Part shown: piece by piece, positions 8,293-16,487 of the stretch
Position numbering within the stretch: position 1 is the stretch's first letter
How the letters are laid out: each line of letters opens with the position of its first letter
Origin: Bacillus nitratireducens
GTDB lineage: Bacteria; Bacillota; Bacilli; Bacillales; Bacillaceae_G
Assembly: GCF_001884135.1 (NCBI RefSeq)
Contig: NZ_MAOC01000085.1
Span: forward strand, 24,131 to 88,130
DNA length: 64,000 nucleotides
Reading direction: 5' to 3'
The notes under the pieces: generated by a model
What the model was told of the DNA's origin: nothing
Database searches by the model: none
The model's input: the letters and a program-made list of their open reading frames with translations, nothing else
Made by a program: the position numbers and the translations under genes

Positions 8293-8901
8293 ATGAAGCA
8301 AGTTGTTGTAGCGACGAAAAATCTTGGGAAAGTACGTGAGTTTGCTGAGTTATTTGAGAGATTTGACTTAGAAGTGAAATCTTTACACGATTTTCCTCAT
8401 ATTGAAGAAGTCGAAGAAACTGGTGAAACATTTGAAGAAAACGCAATTTTGAAAGCGGACAGTCTTAGTAGACAGTTGAATTCCATCGTAATTGCGGATG
8501 ACTCTGGTCTTATTGTAGATGCCTTAAACGGGAAACCAGGTGTATATTCAGCTCGTTTTGCTGGAGAGCCGAAAGATGACCAAGCGAATATCGATAAAGT
8601 GTTGCAAGAGTTAACTGACATCGATTTAGAAAAACGTACAGCTCGTTTTTACTGTGCGCTAGCGGTTGCTTTCCCTGAAGCAGATAAAGAACCTGTTATT
8701 GTAAACGGAACGTGTGAAGGAAAAATCTTAGAACAGCGCCGCGGGGAAAATGGTTTTGGATACGATCCGATTTTTTATGTGGAAAAATATAAAAAAGCAA
8801 TGGCTGAGTTAAGCTCAGATGAGAAAAATGCCATTAGCCACCGCGGACGCGCTCTTCGTAAATTAGAAGAGAAAATCCCAGAATGGTTTTTAGAAGAATA
8901 A
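8293..8901 (+). CDS. rdgB: dITP/XTP pyrophosphatase (RdgB/HAM1 family)
   Basis: Removes non-canonical purine nucleotides (ITP, dITP, XTP) from the pool, producing the monophosphate and pyrophosphate. 202 residues, like B. subtilis YsnA. Family landmarks are the N-terminal [48 protein letters not shown], and the C-terminal GFGYDPIF and [11 protein letters not shown] 8293 is chosen over GTG 8284 because GAGGTGG (8281-8287) is the ribosome site. It is 11 bases after rph and 13 before the next gene. Confidence 0.95.
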   Translation: MKQVVVATKNLGKVREFAELFERFDLEVKSLHDFPHIEEVEETGETFEENAILKADSLSRQLNSIVIADDSGLIVDALNGKPGVYSARFAGEPKDDQANIDKVLQELTDIDLEKRTARFYCALAVAFPEADKEPVIVNGTCEGKILEQRRGENGFGYDPIFYVEKYKKAMAELSSDEKNAISHRGRALRKLEEKIPEWFLEE

Positions 8902-8914
8902 GGGAGAGAAATTG

Positions 8915-9418
8915 ATGAAAGCTTTAATCGTAAGCGATAGTCATAGCTCTGTGAAGGAATTACAGCAGTTAAAAGAGAAATATGAAGGGAAAGTAGATAT
9001 CATGATTCATTGTGGTGATTCAGAGCTAACGCCTGCTCACGAAGAGCTACAAGGTTTTCATGTTGTAAAAGGGAATTGTGATTATGCTAACTTTCAAGAT
9101 GAAATTGTAACTGATGTAGATGGAATTCGTTTCTTAGTTGTACACGGTCATCGTCATAATGTGAAAATGACGTTACAAACGTTAGCGTATCATGCAGAAG
9201 AAGTGGGAGCACAAGTAGCGTGCTTTGGACATTCTCATGTATTAGGGGCAGAATTACTTGATGGGATTTTATTTATTAATCCAGGAAGTATTTTGCTCCC
9301 GCGCTCTCGTGTGGAAAAGACATTCGCTTTATTAGAAATGGATGAAAATCATATAGAAGTCCGTTTTGAAACATTAGACGGACAGCTAGTTGAACAAGCA
9401 GTTTTTAAAAGAGGATAA
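8915..9418 (+). CDS. ysnB: YfcE/YsnB-type metallophosphoesterase
   Basis: A 167-residue member of the calcineurin-like phosphodiesterase family (YfcE/MJ0936 type). All metal-site motifs are present: SDSHSS near residue 7, HCGDSE, KGNCD, VVHGHRHNV and CFGHSHV. The physiological substrate of the family is unknown; some members hydrolyse phosphodiesters in vitro. ATG 8915 follows AGGGAGAG. It closes the rph-rdgB unit; its last codons lie within the arm of the terminator. Confidence 0.9.
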   Translation: MKALIVSDSHSSVKELQQLKEKYEGKVDIMIHCGDSELTPAHEELQGFHVVKGNCDYANFQDEIVTDVDGIRFLVVHGHRHNVKMTLQTLAYHAEEVGAQVACFGHSHVLGAELLDGILFINPGSILLPRSRVEKTFALLEMDENHIEVRFETLDGQLVEQAVFKRG

Positions 9419-9441
9419 TAAAAATTATCCTCTTTTAAAAA
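9402..9441 (+). terminator. Long terminator overlapping the ysnB stop
   Basis: A perfect 18-base inverted repeat, arms 9402-9419 and 9424-9441 with an AAAA loop. The left arm contains the last codons and the stop of ysnB. Confidence 0.75.
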
Positions 9442-9445
9442 AGTG

Positions 9446-9474
9446 TTGACTTTATAAGTAGTTATGAATATAAT
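9446..9474 (+). promoter_or_regulatory. Sigma-A promoter of the tRNA-Gly/tRNA-Arg pair
   Basis: TTGACT at 9446-9451 and TATAAT at 9469-9474 with a 17-base spacer, about 53 bases upstream of tRNA-Gly. Confidence 0.8.
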
Positions 9475-9526
9475 AAATATTGTCGATAGGGCAACGTCGC
9501 TAACGAAGAAAAATAAAATAATATAT

Positions 9527-9600
9527 GCGGGTGTAGTTTAGTGGTAAAACAAGAGCCTTCCAAGCTCTGGTCGAGAGTTCGATTCTCTTCACCCGCTCCA
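9527..9600 (+). tRNA. tRNA-Gly (anticodon TCC)
   Basis: GCGGGTG pairs with CACCCGC to form the acceptor stem; the anticodon loop is CTTCCAA with anticodon TCC; the T loop TTCGATT is normal; CCA is encoded at 9598-9600. Confidence 0.95.
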
Positions 9601-9601
9601 T

Positions 9602-9675
9602 GTCCCAGTAGCTCAGCCGGATAGAGCATACGCCTTCTAAGCGTACGGTCGGGAGTTCGAATCTCTCCTGGGACG
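9602..9675 (+). tRNA. tRNA-Arg (anticodon TCT)
   Basis: GTCCCAG pairs with CTGGGAC; the anticodon loop is CTTCTAA with anticodon TCT; the T arm GGGAG-TTCGAAT-CTCTC is intact. No CCA is encoded. It starts one base after the CCA of tRNA-Gly. Its 3' end is duplicated at 10816. Confidence 0.95.
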
Positions 9676-9718
9676 CTAAAAAAACCTTGTTATCTTTTGA
9701 TGACAAGGTTTTTTGTTT
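9647..9718. repeat. Left direct repeat (attachment-site-like) at the tRNA-Arg 3' end
   Basis: 72 bases covering the T arm, the acceptor 3' strand and the terminator of tRNA-Arg. They match 10816-10887 at 70 of 72 positions. A duplicated tRNA 3' end is the usual scar of site-specific integration. Confidence 0.8.
9681..9716 (+). terminator. Terminator of the tRNA pair
   Basis: AAAACCTTGTTATC pairs with GATGACAAGGTTTT (one G-U), TTTT loop, T run after. A second copy lies at 10847-10885. Confidence 0.85.
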
Positions 9719-10021
9719 ATCTAAAAATTGATTTGTGTGTAAATGGTGTAAGATTATTATAATATAATATACGATAATAATTATATAGAAAAAATAAAAG
9801 CAAACTACATATCGTTGATTAAACGGCTTAGCCGACGATAGTTGTTATGAGATAAATAATGGAATACAATTGTGCGTCTTTATTTCGGTAGAATGCATCC
9901 GCCGTGCGAAATTTTTCCGCAGCTCTTTCTAGTTCGTTAGCTATTTTATCGAATTCTGTTAAAACAGTGAACATATCGACATATACGTTATCGGCAACGA
10001 AGACTCGCACGATGCGGACGA

Positions 10022-10342
10022 TCAGAAGAAAGTACGATTAATGAACTTGGCGGATCGAACGTTGCACAATCAATCAAAGGATAGGATATCCCCTATAATG
10101 CGATATCCGAATTCAGCGTATACTTAGTAATCGTTTATAACGATACAAACAAAATGCAGCGGCAAGGAATCGCATCATTTAGCGTAACTGGCGTCAGATC
10201 ATTCAAATCCAAAGAAAATAACGTTTCTAGTACGATTGTGCAGCCGTTATCGGAACTTATCCCCGGCAGTGTGTTACAATTAATAGAAGCGGAAAGCGAG
10301 GATCTCCAATTGACTGGACGTGTGATTGATTGGACAGTTTAA
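10022..10342 (+). pseudogene. Broken phage-like gene fragment
   Basis: One frame reads through 10022-10342 except for a single TAG at 10082-10084: the text before it ends GSNVAQSIKG and resumes DIPYNAISEF, so a nonsense change in one gene is the simplest reading. Downstream of the stop an ATG at 10154 would give 62 residues, but it has no ribosome site. A second frame of the same strand (9972-10124) also looks protein-like, so a frameshift may lie near 10020. I do not recognise the family. Confidence 0.4.
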
Positions 10343-10375
10343 GAAGGTTGTATAAAAAAGGGAGATGGCGCAAAT

Positions 10376-10576
10376 ATGGCGAGATCAAAAGAAAATGATT
10401 TAACGGAGAAATTGGCAGAAGGTCAACAAAAATATGGTGACGGCAACTTTACAGTACAGAACATCGGTGATGAAACTAACCCGAATTGGACTGTCGTAAA
10501 AAATGTGAGGAAGGGATCGGCAGGTATTCGCGAAGAGGAAGATATATTAAGACTGCAATCAAAATATATAAAATAG
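10376..10576 (+). CDS. Small hypothetical protein in the element remnant
   Basis: 66 residues, highly charged, no membrane segment, beginning MARSKENDLTEKL. ATG 10376 follows AGGGAGA at 10359-10365 at a somewhat long distance. It lies 33 bases after the broken gene in the same direction, as in a phage operon. I do not recognise the family. It may be a surviving element gene or a fragment. Confidence 0.45.
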   Translation: MARSKENDLTEKLAEGQQKYGDGNFTVQNIGDETNPNWTVVKNVRKGSAGIREEEDILRLQSKYIK

Positions 10577-10815
10577 TGCGGAAAGGTACGCCGAGATTCG
10601 CATTTTAAGACGATTATTTTTTATTCCGTGGATAAGGGGATTCATCTAAATACGTCAGAATTTTCGATAGGGAATCGATAGAACAAAAAGGCATTCAATA
10701 TTGGTGTAGAACTACTATATAGCGTATAATATTTTTTAACAAAAATGGTCAATTGACCGCACAAATGAACGTTCAGTAAGCGATGAAAGAATCGTTTATA
10801 TATCGGTAATTGACG

Positions 10816-10887
10816 GGTCGGGAGTTCGAATCTCTCCTGGGACGCTAAGAAAACCTTGTTATCTTTTGATAACAAGGTTTTTTGTTT
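10816..10887. repeat. Right direct repeat: partial tRNA-Arg 3' end plus terminator
   Basis: Copy of 9647-9718 with two differences. It lacks the 5' part of the tRNA, so it is not a functional tRNA. Its hairpin (10847-10885) now lies just after the end of the reverse-strand gene at 10896 and can serve as that gene's terminator. Confidence 0.8.
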
Positions 10888-10895
10888 GTTTTAAA

Positions 10896-11510
10896 TTAGT
10901 TATTAATAAACTTTTCAAAGACAAAACCGTAATCTTTCACGTTATACTGTTTCTTCGTATCAACGAGCCAATTAAAAGCGATCTCGTTCATCTCTTTAAA
11001 TTGTTCTGCTAAATTTACTTGTGCGTTTGAAATACGGCTGAAAGCATTAGATGCCATATCTAGACTTTTATGTGCATACTGCAGTGTAATGTCGTTGTCG
11101 TATGAAATTTCTTCTATTTTAAGTAGAGCCTTATATAAATCTTTTAATTCTTCAATATGTTTTTTATGAACATCAATTGAGTAATGCTCATCGCCCATTT
11201 GAAACTTAATTTCTACATCTAAATCAATCGTTCCCGCAGTTTCAAGTGCTACGTTTTTAATTTGATACTTACTATAGCTAAAGCGGCGCAGTGTACGTTT
11301 TTTACTTGTCGCACTTGTACCATCTAGGTGGATTAACCCTTTGTTTGTAAAGCAATATTCATCTGATTTTGATTTAATTAGAAAATAAATTTTCTCTCCA
11401 TCTTCATGCATCACGTAATCATCAGCATCGACCTTATCGTAATCTTTCGGTGTGATGACAGAACCTACATCGCTTAAACCCAAAACATCAGCTGCCATTT
11501 TTTTGAACAT
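10896..11510 (-). CDS. yvbH: PH-domain protein of the YvbH family
   Basis: A 204-residue cytosolic protein similar in length and sequence to B. subtilis YvbH: a bacterial pleckstrin-homology-like fold over about residues 10-125 (EKIYFLIKSKSDEYCFTN, then RFSYSKYQIKNVALET) and a helical C-terminal oligomerisation region (about 130-204). The function is unknown. The start ATG is preceded on the minus strand by AAGGGGG. The gene faces away from two small membrane-protein genes; a BceR-type motif lies in the shared upstream region. Confidence 0.8.
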   Translation of the reverse strand: MFKKMAADVLGLSDVGSVITPKDYDKVDADDYVMHEDGEKIYFLIKSKSDEYCFTNKGLIHLDGTSATSKKRTLRRFSYSKYQIKNVALETAGTIDLDVEIKFQMGDEHYSIDVHKKHIEELKDLYKALLKIEEISYDNDITLQYAHKSLDMASNAFSRISNAQVNLAEQFKEMNEIAFNWLVDTKKQYNVKDYGFVFEKFINN

Positions 11511-11587
11511 ATATAATCCCCCTTGTAAATTAAATTCTTAATTGTACAAAAATATATTAACATGATTTTAAACTTATTTTTGAAATC

Positions 11588-11650
11588 TTACAATTCTGTA
11601 AGGTAACTGTAAGGAAGTTCGATGGTAACAAATTACTAATCCTCTATAAT
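11588..11650 (+). promoter_or_regulatory. BceR-type motif, direct repeats and -10 of a small-peptide gene
   Basis: TTACA-ATTC-TGTAA at 11588-11601 fits the inverted-repeat pattern TNACA-N4-TGTAA that I recall for BceR-type response regulators. It overlaps a direct repeat CTGTAAGG at 11596-11603 and 11607-11614, 11 bases apart, as OmpR-family regulators often use. A consensus TATAAT follows at 11645-11650 with no good -35, as expected of an activated promoter. Function is inference. Confidence 0.5.
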
Positions 11651-11682
11651 GAAGGTAACAACGATAAAAGAAGGAGGAAGAA

Positions 11683-11787
11683 ATGATGAAGGGATTAATC
11701 GTAACGGGCTTAACAGTTGCTTTTGGATTTGTAGCGTATGAGAAATTAACGTATGTAGTTGATGTTGTAAAACATTTAATCGCCTAG
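11683..11787 (+). CDS. 34-residue hydrophobic small protein
   Basis: ATG 11683 (or the adjacent ATG 11686) follows a near-perfect AAGGAGGAAG at 11671-11680. The peptide is mostly one hydrophobic segment, GLIVTGLTVAFGFVAY, ending KHLIA, so it is probably a single-span membrane peptide. Promoter and ribosome site make translation credible despite the length. It lies 39 bases before the next small membrane protein and is probably co-transcribed with it. I do not recognise it. Confidence 0.65.
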   Translation: MMKGLIVTGLTVAFGFVAYEKLTYVVDVVKHLIA

Positions 11788-11826
11788 AAAAAACTACCAT
11801 GAGAGGGAAAGGGAATGAGTGAATGA

Positions 11827-12075
11827 ATGGAATGGTTATTTGGAATTATAGGTACTTGTAGTGTAGTATTATTGTTCTTTGTCCCGAGTGGTATACTTAG
11901 TTCGACAACGAGTTTGTTCTTCTTAAGTTTGTTTGCTTGTACGATGCTTATTATTATGTTTTTAATGAAGCGAAGTAAACCAATCTTCTACTTTAGCATG
12001 ATTGTTATGGCAATTATTGTTCTCCAAATTATTACCCTTGTTATATACCCCACAATTATAAATGCTTTCCATTAA
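11827..12075 (+). CDS. 82-residue membrane protein
   Basis: Three hydrophobic segments (about residues 4-22, 27-47 and 53-75) make up nearly all of this protein; no domain is recognised. The start at ATG 11827 is unusual: a three-codon frame ATG AGT GAA TGA (11815-11826) lies between the purine-rich ribosome site (11801-11813) and the start, and its stop abuts the start codon, so the gene may be translated by coupling. It probably forms an operon with the 34-residue peptide and ends in a terminator. Confidence 0.65.
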   Translation: MEWLFGIIGTCSVVLLFFVPSGILSSTTSLFFLSLFACTMLIIMFLMKRSKPIFYFSMIVMAIIVLQIITLVIYPTIINAFH

Positions 12076-12080
12076 TGATG

Positions 12081-12113
12081 AATCCTCTGCTTCTGTTGCT
12101 GAGGGTTTTTGTT
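12081..12113 (+). terminator. Rho-independent terminator
   Basis: AATCCTC pairs with GAGGGTT (one G-U), followed by TTTTGTTTG. Confidence 0.7.
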
Positions 12114-12272
12114 TGTGGAAAATGAATTTCATTTAAAAGGTTGTTGATTTTTTAATATAAAAATTAAATATTCCTATATTTCAAACGAATGGTTTTGGAA
12201 TGTTGTGTTCTCATTACGCATTTGATATATTTACTTTGAAGATAATTAAAATCTAGAAAAAGAGGCGAACGT

Positions 12273-13271
12273 ATGGATAAAAAAGAAAATACGGTCGTAT
12301 TGTTTCCGCAACTATCAGAACGCTATATTGATGAAGGTTTTTTAGCGTTGAAAGAGCGGAAATTCGAAGATGCATTGCGCTGCTTTGAAATATTACGTCA
12401 GTATAATGCGGAAACGGAACAAACAGAATTAGCTTCAGTTATTTGTTTGTTAGAATTAAAGCATATGGAAGAAGCGAAAGACAAATGTGAGCAGTTGCTT
12501 GAAACGGGAGCTGTATTATTTGGTGACATTCTTGAAACGTATGTGACGATTTTAGTTCAAACAAATGATTATGAAGGTGTTATTGAAATTGTCGAAAAGG
12601 TTTTGCAAACGAAAGACATAATGCCCGAGCAAAAGGAAAAATTAGCGCAGCTCGCTTTATTTGCAGAAGGTATGCTAAATGAGGAAGACGCGTCGCTAGT
12701 TGATTCGAATTTTGAATTAGACGAGTTTACTAATGAACTTTTTGGAGAAAACTTTGGTCAAAAGCTAAGAGTGATCCAGAAACTTTCATTAAAAGACCTG
12801 GATCTCGCACTTCCTGCTCTAAAGAAATTTTTAATAGAGGAAAAGCAACACCCTTATTTAAAAACTTCTATTTTGTATAAAATGGTAGAAAATCAAATAG
12901 AAGAAGAGATAGAAGTAGAGAAGTTTGGAAATACGATAAAAGTGATACCAGCATTTACAGGTCATAATGAGGAGCAATCCGATAAAATCATACATAAATT
13001 ATCAAGCCAATTAGAACAAAATTATCCGGATATATTTAGTGCGATGGTCACTTACTGGAAAGAATTACAAATTAGCATTTTCCCATTCCCTCTATTAATG
13101 GATAAAGTAGAAATTTGGGCTGCCGTCTTAGAGAGAATTGGAAGAAAGCGTTTCGGATTGGCTATTGATGAAGAAGAACTTATGACAGCATACAATATCG
13201 AGTTAGAGGAATTTCATATCGCCTATCAATGGTTACTACGCATTGAAAGAGAAGGATATTTGCCCGTATAA
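12273..13271 (+). CDS. ysoA: TPR-repeat protein YsoA
   Basis: A 332-residue cytosolic protein with TPR-like helical repeats in the first half (for example EGFLALKERKFEDALRCFEILRQY and YVTILVQTNDYEGVIEIVEKVL) and a conserved C-terminal part shared with B. subtilis YsoA, which occupies the same place before tig. No catalytic motif is seen; a scaffolding role is usual for such repeats, but the partner is unknown. ATG 12273 follows AGAGGCGAA. Confidence 0.8.
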   Translation: MDKKENTVVLFPQLSERYIDEGFLALKERKFEDALRCFEILRQYNAETEQTELASVICLLELKHMEEAKDKCEQLLETGAVLFGDILETYVTILVQTNDYEGVIEIVEKVLQTKDIMPEQKEKLAQLALFAEGMLNEEDASLVDSNFELDEFTNELFGENFGQKLRVIQKLSLKDLDLALPALKKFLIEEKQHPYLKTSILYKMVENQIEEEIEVEKFGNTIKVIPAFTGHNEEQSDKIIHKLSSQLEQNYPDIFSAMVTYWKELQISIFPFPLLMDKVEIWAAVLERIGRKRFGLAIDEEELMTAYNIELEEFHIAYQWLLRIEREGYLPV

Positions 13272-13295
13272 TTATGAAAAAGAATCGTTCAGTTA

Positions 13296-13323
13296 TTGAA
13301 ACGAGCATATTCTATGTTATAAT
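13296..13323 (+). promoter_or_regulatory. Sigma-A promoter of tig with extended -10
   Basis: TTGAAA at 13296-13301 and TATAAT at 13318-13323, 16 bases apart, with TG one base before the -10. Confidence 0.75.
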
Positions 13324-13338
13324 GTAAGGGTTGCAAAA

Positions 13339-13386
13339 GGCAGAAATCTGCCTGTTTGTAAGAGAAGAGGAGTATAATTCTCTTAC
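13339..13386 (+). other. Two stem-loops in the tig mRNA leader
   Basis: GGCAG/CTGCC (13339-13343, 13348-13352) and GTAAGAGAA/TTCTCTTAC (13358-13366, 13378-13386) sit in the first 60 bases of a roughly 250-base leader. Neither is followed by a T run. They may stabilise or regulate the mRNA. The rest of 13387-13565 shows no further structure that I can support. Confidence 0.45.
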
Positions 13387-13580
13387 TTAATATGTTTCAT
13401 ATTAGTCTCGAACAAAATATACCGTAGTTGTCTTTTAGACAATTAGTAGATTGGAACATTATATCTGAAAGCTTTTGCTAGAGGGTTATTTGTACATTTG
13501 TTATTTCAAAAAAGAGATAATGAATATTTTAATCTATAGAGGTATGTGCATACATTATTATAGTTGGAGGGAAAGAATAA

Positions 13581-14858
13581 ATGTCTACAAAATGGGAAAA
13601 ATTAGAAGGTAACGTTGGCGTTTTAACAATCGAAGTTGATGCTAAAGAAGTAAACAACTCTATCGACGCTGCGTTCAAAAAAGTAGTAAAAACAATTAAC
13701 GTACCAGGTTTCCGTAAAGGGAAAATGCCTCGTCCGTTATTCGAACAACGCTTTGGTATCGAATCTTTATACCAAGATGCTTTAGATATCATCTTACCAA
13801 AAGCATACGGTGAAGCAATCGATGAAGCTGGTATCTTCCCAGTTGCTCATCCTGAAATCGACATCGAGAAGTTCGAAAAAAATGCTAACCTTATCTTCAC
13901 TGCAAAAGTTACAGTGAAACCTGAAGTTAAATTAGGTGAGTACAAAGGTTTAGCAGTAGAAAAAGTTGAAACAACTGTAACTGACGAAGATGTAGAGAAC
14001 GAAGTAAAAGCTTTACAAGAGCGTCAAGCTGAACTAGTTGTTAAAGAAGAAGGAACTATTGAAAATGGTGATACAGCTGTAATCGACTTCGAAGGTTTCG
14101 TTGATGGCGAAGCATTTGAAGGCGGAAAAGGCGAAAACTATTCTCTTGCAATCGGTTCTGGCACTTTCATCCCAGGTTTCGAAGAGCAAGTAATTGGTCT
14201 TAAATCTGGTGATTCTAAAGACGTTGAAGTTTCATTCCCAGAAGAGTACCATGCTGCTGAATTAGCTGGCAAACCAGCAACATTCAAAGTAACAATTCAC
14301 GAAATCAAAACAAAAGAACTTCCTGAGTTAAACGACGAGTTCGCTAAAGATGCTGACGAAGAAGTTGCAACTCTTGATGAATTAAAAACAAAACTTCGTA
14401 CAAACTTAGAAGAAGGCAAAAAGCACGAAGCTGAGCACAAAGTACGTGACGAAGTAGTAGAATTAGCTGCTGCTAACGCTGAAATCGACATTCCAGAAGC
14501 TATGATCGACACTGAGTTAGATCGTATGGTTCGTGAATTCGAGCAACGTTTAAGCCAACAAGGTATGAACCTTGAGCTTTACTACCAATTCACAGGTACT
14601 GATGCTGACAAGTTAAAAGAGCAAATGAAAGAAGACGCTCAAAAACGCGTAAGAATCAACCTTGTTCTTGAAGCTATCATTGAAGCTGAAAACATTGAAG
14701 TTACTGAAGAAGAAGTAACTGCAGAAGTTGAAAAAATGGCTGAAATGTACGGTATGCCAGTAGACGCTATCAAGCAAGCTCTTGGAAGCGTAGACGCTTT
14801 ATCTGAAGACCTTAAAGTGCGTAAAGCTGTAGACTTCTTAGTAGACAACGCTGCATAA
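13581..14858 (+). CDS. tig: Trigger factor (ribosome-bound chaperone, peptidyl-prolyl isomerase)
   Basis: Binds near the ribosome exit tunnel and shields new chains; its middle domain isomerises prolines. 425 residues. The N-terminal ribosome-binding domain carries the signature [19 protein letters not shown] (about 46-64); the FKBP-type domain follows (about 160-245, [19 protein letters not shown]), then the helical C-terminal chaperone arms. ATG 13581 follows GGAGGG. Codon use is strongly biased, as for a highly expressed gene. It has its own promoter, a long leader and a terminator. Confidence 0.97.
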   Translation: MSTKWEKLEGNVGVLTIEVDAKEVNNSIDAAFKKVVKTINVPGFRKGKMPRPLFEQRFGIESLYQDALDIILPKAYGEAIDEAGIFPVAHPEIDIEKFEKNANLIFTAKVTVKPEVKLGEYKGLAVEKVETTVTDEDVENEVKALQERQAELVVKEEGTIENGDTAVIDFEGFVDGEAFEGGKGENYSLAIGSGTFIPGFEEQVIGLKSGDSKDVEVSFPEEYHAAELAGKPATFKVTIHEIKTKELPELNDEFAKDADEEVATLDELKTKLRTNLEEGKKHEAEHKVRDEVVELAAANAEIDIPEAMIDTELDRMVREFEQRLSQQGMNLELYYQFTGTDADKLKEQMKEDAQKRVRINLVLEAIIEAENIEVTEEEVTAEVEKMAEMYGMPVDAIKQALGSVDALSEDLKVRKAVDFLVDNAA

Positions 14859-14865
14859 TAAAATA

Positions 14866-14897
14866 ACAAGGCGCGATTTTAATCGTGCCTTGTTTTA
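14866..14897 (+). terminator. Rho-independent terminator of tig
   Basis: ACAAGGCGCGATT pairs with AATCGTGCCTTGT (one G-U), followed by TTT. Confidence 0.85.
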
Positions 14898-15121
14898 TAA
14901 ATATAGAAATATATTTATAAAACTTTTCGATGAAGAAGGAAAAGTTTCTTCATAAGTCGAATATACATATTTCAAAAGTTTTAAAATTTTTTATTTGTAC
15001 ATAACTAGTCATATTATTTGTATTTCTCGCCACGTAGTGACATAATATGTATTTACATACGATACATTTATCGTGTACATACGAAGGCAAGAGGTTAGCA
15101 CTTTGTAAGGGGTGTGAAAAT

Positions 15122-16381
15122 ATGTTTAAATTTAATGATGAAAAAGGTCAATTAAAATGTTCTTTCTGTGGTAAAACACAAACGCAAGTTCGAAAGTTAG
15201 TTGCAGGTCCAGGTGTTTACATTTGTGACGAGTGTATCGAGCTTTGTACTGAAATTGTACAAGAGGAGCTTGCGAAGGACGAAGAAGTAGAATTCAAAGA
15301 TGTACCGAAACCGGTAGAAATTCGTGAAATCTTAGATGAGTATGTCATCGGACAAGATAACGCGAAAAAAGCACTAGCGGTAGCGGTATATAACCATTAC
15401 AAACGCATTAATTCTAACAGCAAAATTGATGATGTAGAATTAGCGAAGAGTAATATTTCACTTATTGGGCCAACAGGTAGTGGTAAAACATTATTGGCAC
15501 AAACATTAGCGCGTATTTTAAATGTTCCATTTGCAATCGCGGACGCAACATCTTTAACTGAAGCTGGATACGTTGGGGAAGATGTAGAAAACATCTTACT
15601 AAAATTAATCCAAGCGGCTGATTACGATGTAGAAAAAGCGGAAAAAGGAATTATTTATATTGATGAGATTGATAAAGTGGCACGTAAGTCCGAAAATCCA
15701 TCAATTACACGTGATGTATCTGGTGAAGGTGTACAGCAGGCACTTCTGAAAATTTTAGAAGGTACTGTAGCAAGCGTTCCACCTCAAGGTGGTCGTAAGC
15801 ATCCGCATCAAGAGTTTATTCAAATTGATACAACGAACATCTTATTCATTTGTGGTGGAGCGTTTGATGGCATCGAGCCAATTATTAAACGTCGCCTTGG
15901 TGAAAAAGTAATTGGATTTGGTGCTGAGAAGAAAAATGCTGATGTAAATGAGAAGCATGTTTTATCTCACGTTTTACCAGAGGACCTTTTAAGATTCGGT
16001 TTAATTCCGGAGTTTATCGGTCGTCTTCCAGTTATTGCGAACCTAGAGCCGCTTGATGAAGATGCTCTTGTAGATATTTTAACTAAACCGAAAAATGCAC
16101 TTGTTAAGCAATTCCAAAAATTATTGGAGCTTGACGATGTTGAGTTAGAGTTTGAAGAAGGTGCACTAGTTGAGATTGCGAAAAAAGCAATTGAACGTAA
16201 AACAGGTGCTCGTGGACTTCGTTCTATTATTGAAGGCTTAATGCTTGATGTAATGTTCGAACTTCCATCTCGCAAAGATATCGAGAAGTGTATTCTTACA
16301 AAAGAAACAGTAGCTGATAATGCACCGCCAAAATTGGTGTTACAAGACGGTACTGTACTTGATACAAAAACATCTGCATAA
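15122..16381 (+). CDS. clpX: ClpX, ATPase subunit of the ClpXP protease
   Basis: An AAA+ unfoldase that feeds proteins to ClpP. 419 residues. The N-terminal zinc-binding domain has Cys13, 16, 35 and 38; Walker A is GPTGSGKT at 116-123; Walker B is IIYIDEIDK; the IGFG loop that docks on ClpP is visible in [14 protein letters not shown]. The open frame runs back to 15047, but ATG 15122 after AAGGGGTG is the standard start. It stands between tig and lonB as in B. subtilis, with its own terminator. Confidence 0.97.
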   Translation: MFKFNDEKGQLKCSFCGKTQTQVRKLVAGPGVYICDECIELCTEIVQEELAKDEEVEFKDVPKPVEIREILDEYVIGQDNAKKALAVAVYNHYKRINSNSKIDDVELAKSNISLIGPTGSGKTLLAQTLARILNVPFAIADATSLTEAGYVGEDVENILLKLIQAADYDVEKAEKGIIYIDEIDKVARKSENPSITRDVSGEGVQQALLKILEGTVASVPPQGGRKHPHQEFIQIDTTNILFICGGAFDGIEPIIKRRLGEKVIGFGAEKKNADVNEKHVLSHVLPEDLLRFGLIPEFIGRLPVIANLEPLDEDALVDILTKPKNALVKQFQKLLELDDVELEFEEGALVEIAKKAIERKTGARGLRSIIEGLMLDVMFELPSRKDIEKCILTKETVADNAPPKLVLQDGTVLDTKTSA

Positions 16382-16391
16382 TGCGAAGAAG

Positions 16392-16424
16392 AAACAGCAA
16401 TTTTTATAATTGCTGTTTTTCTTT
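16392..16424 (+). terminator. Rho-independent terminator of clpX
   Basis: AAACAGCAATT pairs with AATTGCTGTTT, followed by TTC and more T. Confidence 0.8.
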
Positions 16425-16426
16425 AT

Positions 16427-16456
16427 GTTTAGCACTATTCCTCCCAGGAAATACTA
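16427..16456 (+). promoter_or_regulatory. Predicted sigma-F promoter of lonB
   Basis: GTTTA (16427-16431) fits the sigma-F -35 GYWTA and GGAAATACTA (16447-16456) fits GGNRANAHTD, with exactly 15 bases between. lonB is a forespore gene in B. subtilis. Confidence 0.7.
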
Positions 16457-16487
16457 AAAGATAAAACATAGCGGGAGGAAATGAATT

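Larger units (their letters stand above)
9719..10815. mobile_element. Decayed integrated element between tRNA-Arg direct repeats
   Basis: About 1.1 kb enclosed by the two 72-base repeats. It holds no intact integrase. What remains is gene fragments with stops (10022-10342), a small open frame (10376-10576), an AT-rich stretch with palindromes (9740-9800), and 10577-10815, in which I see no gene. Codon use is unlike the neighbours: CGG, GGC, CCG and ATC codons are frequent. Most likely the remains of a prophage or integrative element, by inference from the repeats. Confidence 0.6.

Noticed and set aside
9828-10010. 60-residue reverse-strand open frame in the tRNA-Arg element
   Set aside because: Looks protein-like in part (ELERAAEKFRTADAFY) but has no ribosome site, and the other strand also shows coding-like text here. 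Not supported as a gene.
10642-10875. Reverse-strand open frame across the right tRNA-Arg copy
   Set aside because: Similar open frames read through both tRNA 3' copies; this is antisense to tRNA and terminator sequence, not a gene.
15018-15046. TTGTAT/CATAAT as a clpX promoter
   Set aside because: The -35 matches only three positions, so the clpX promoter is left unassigned.
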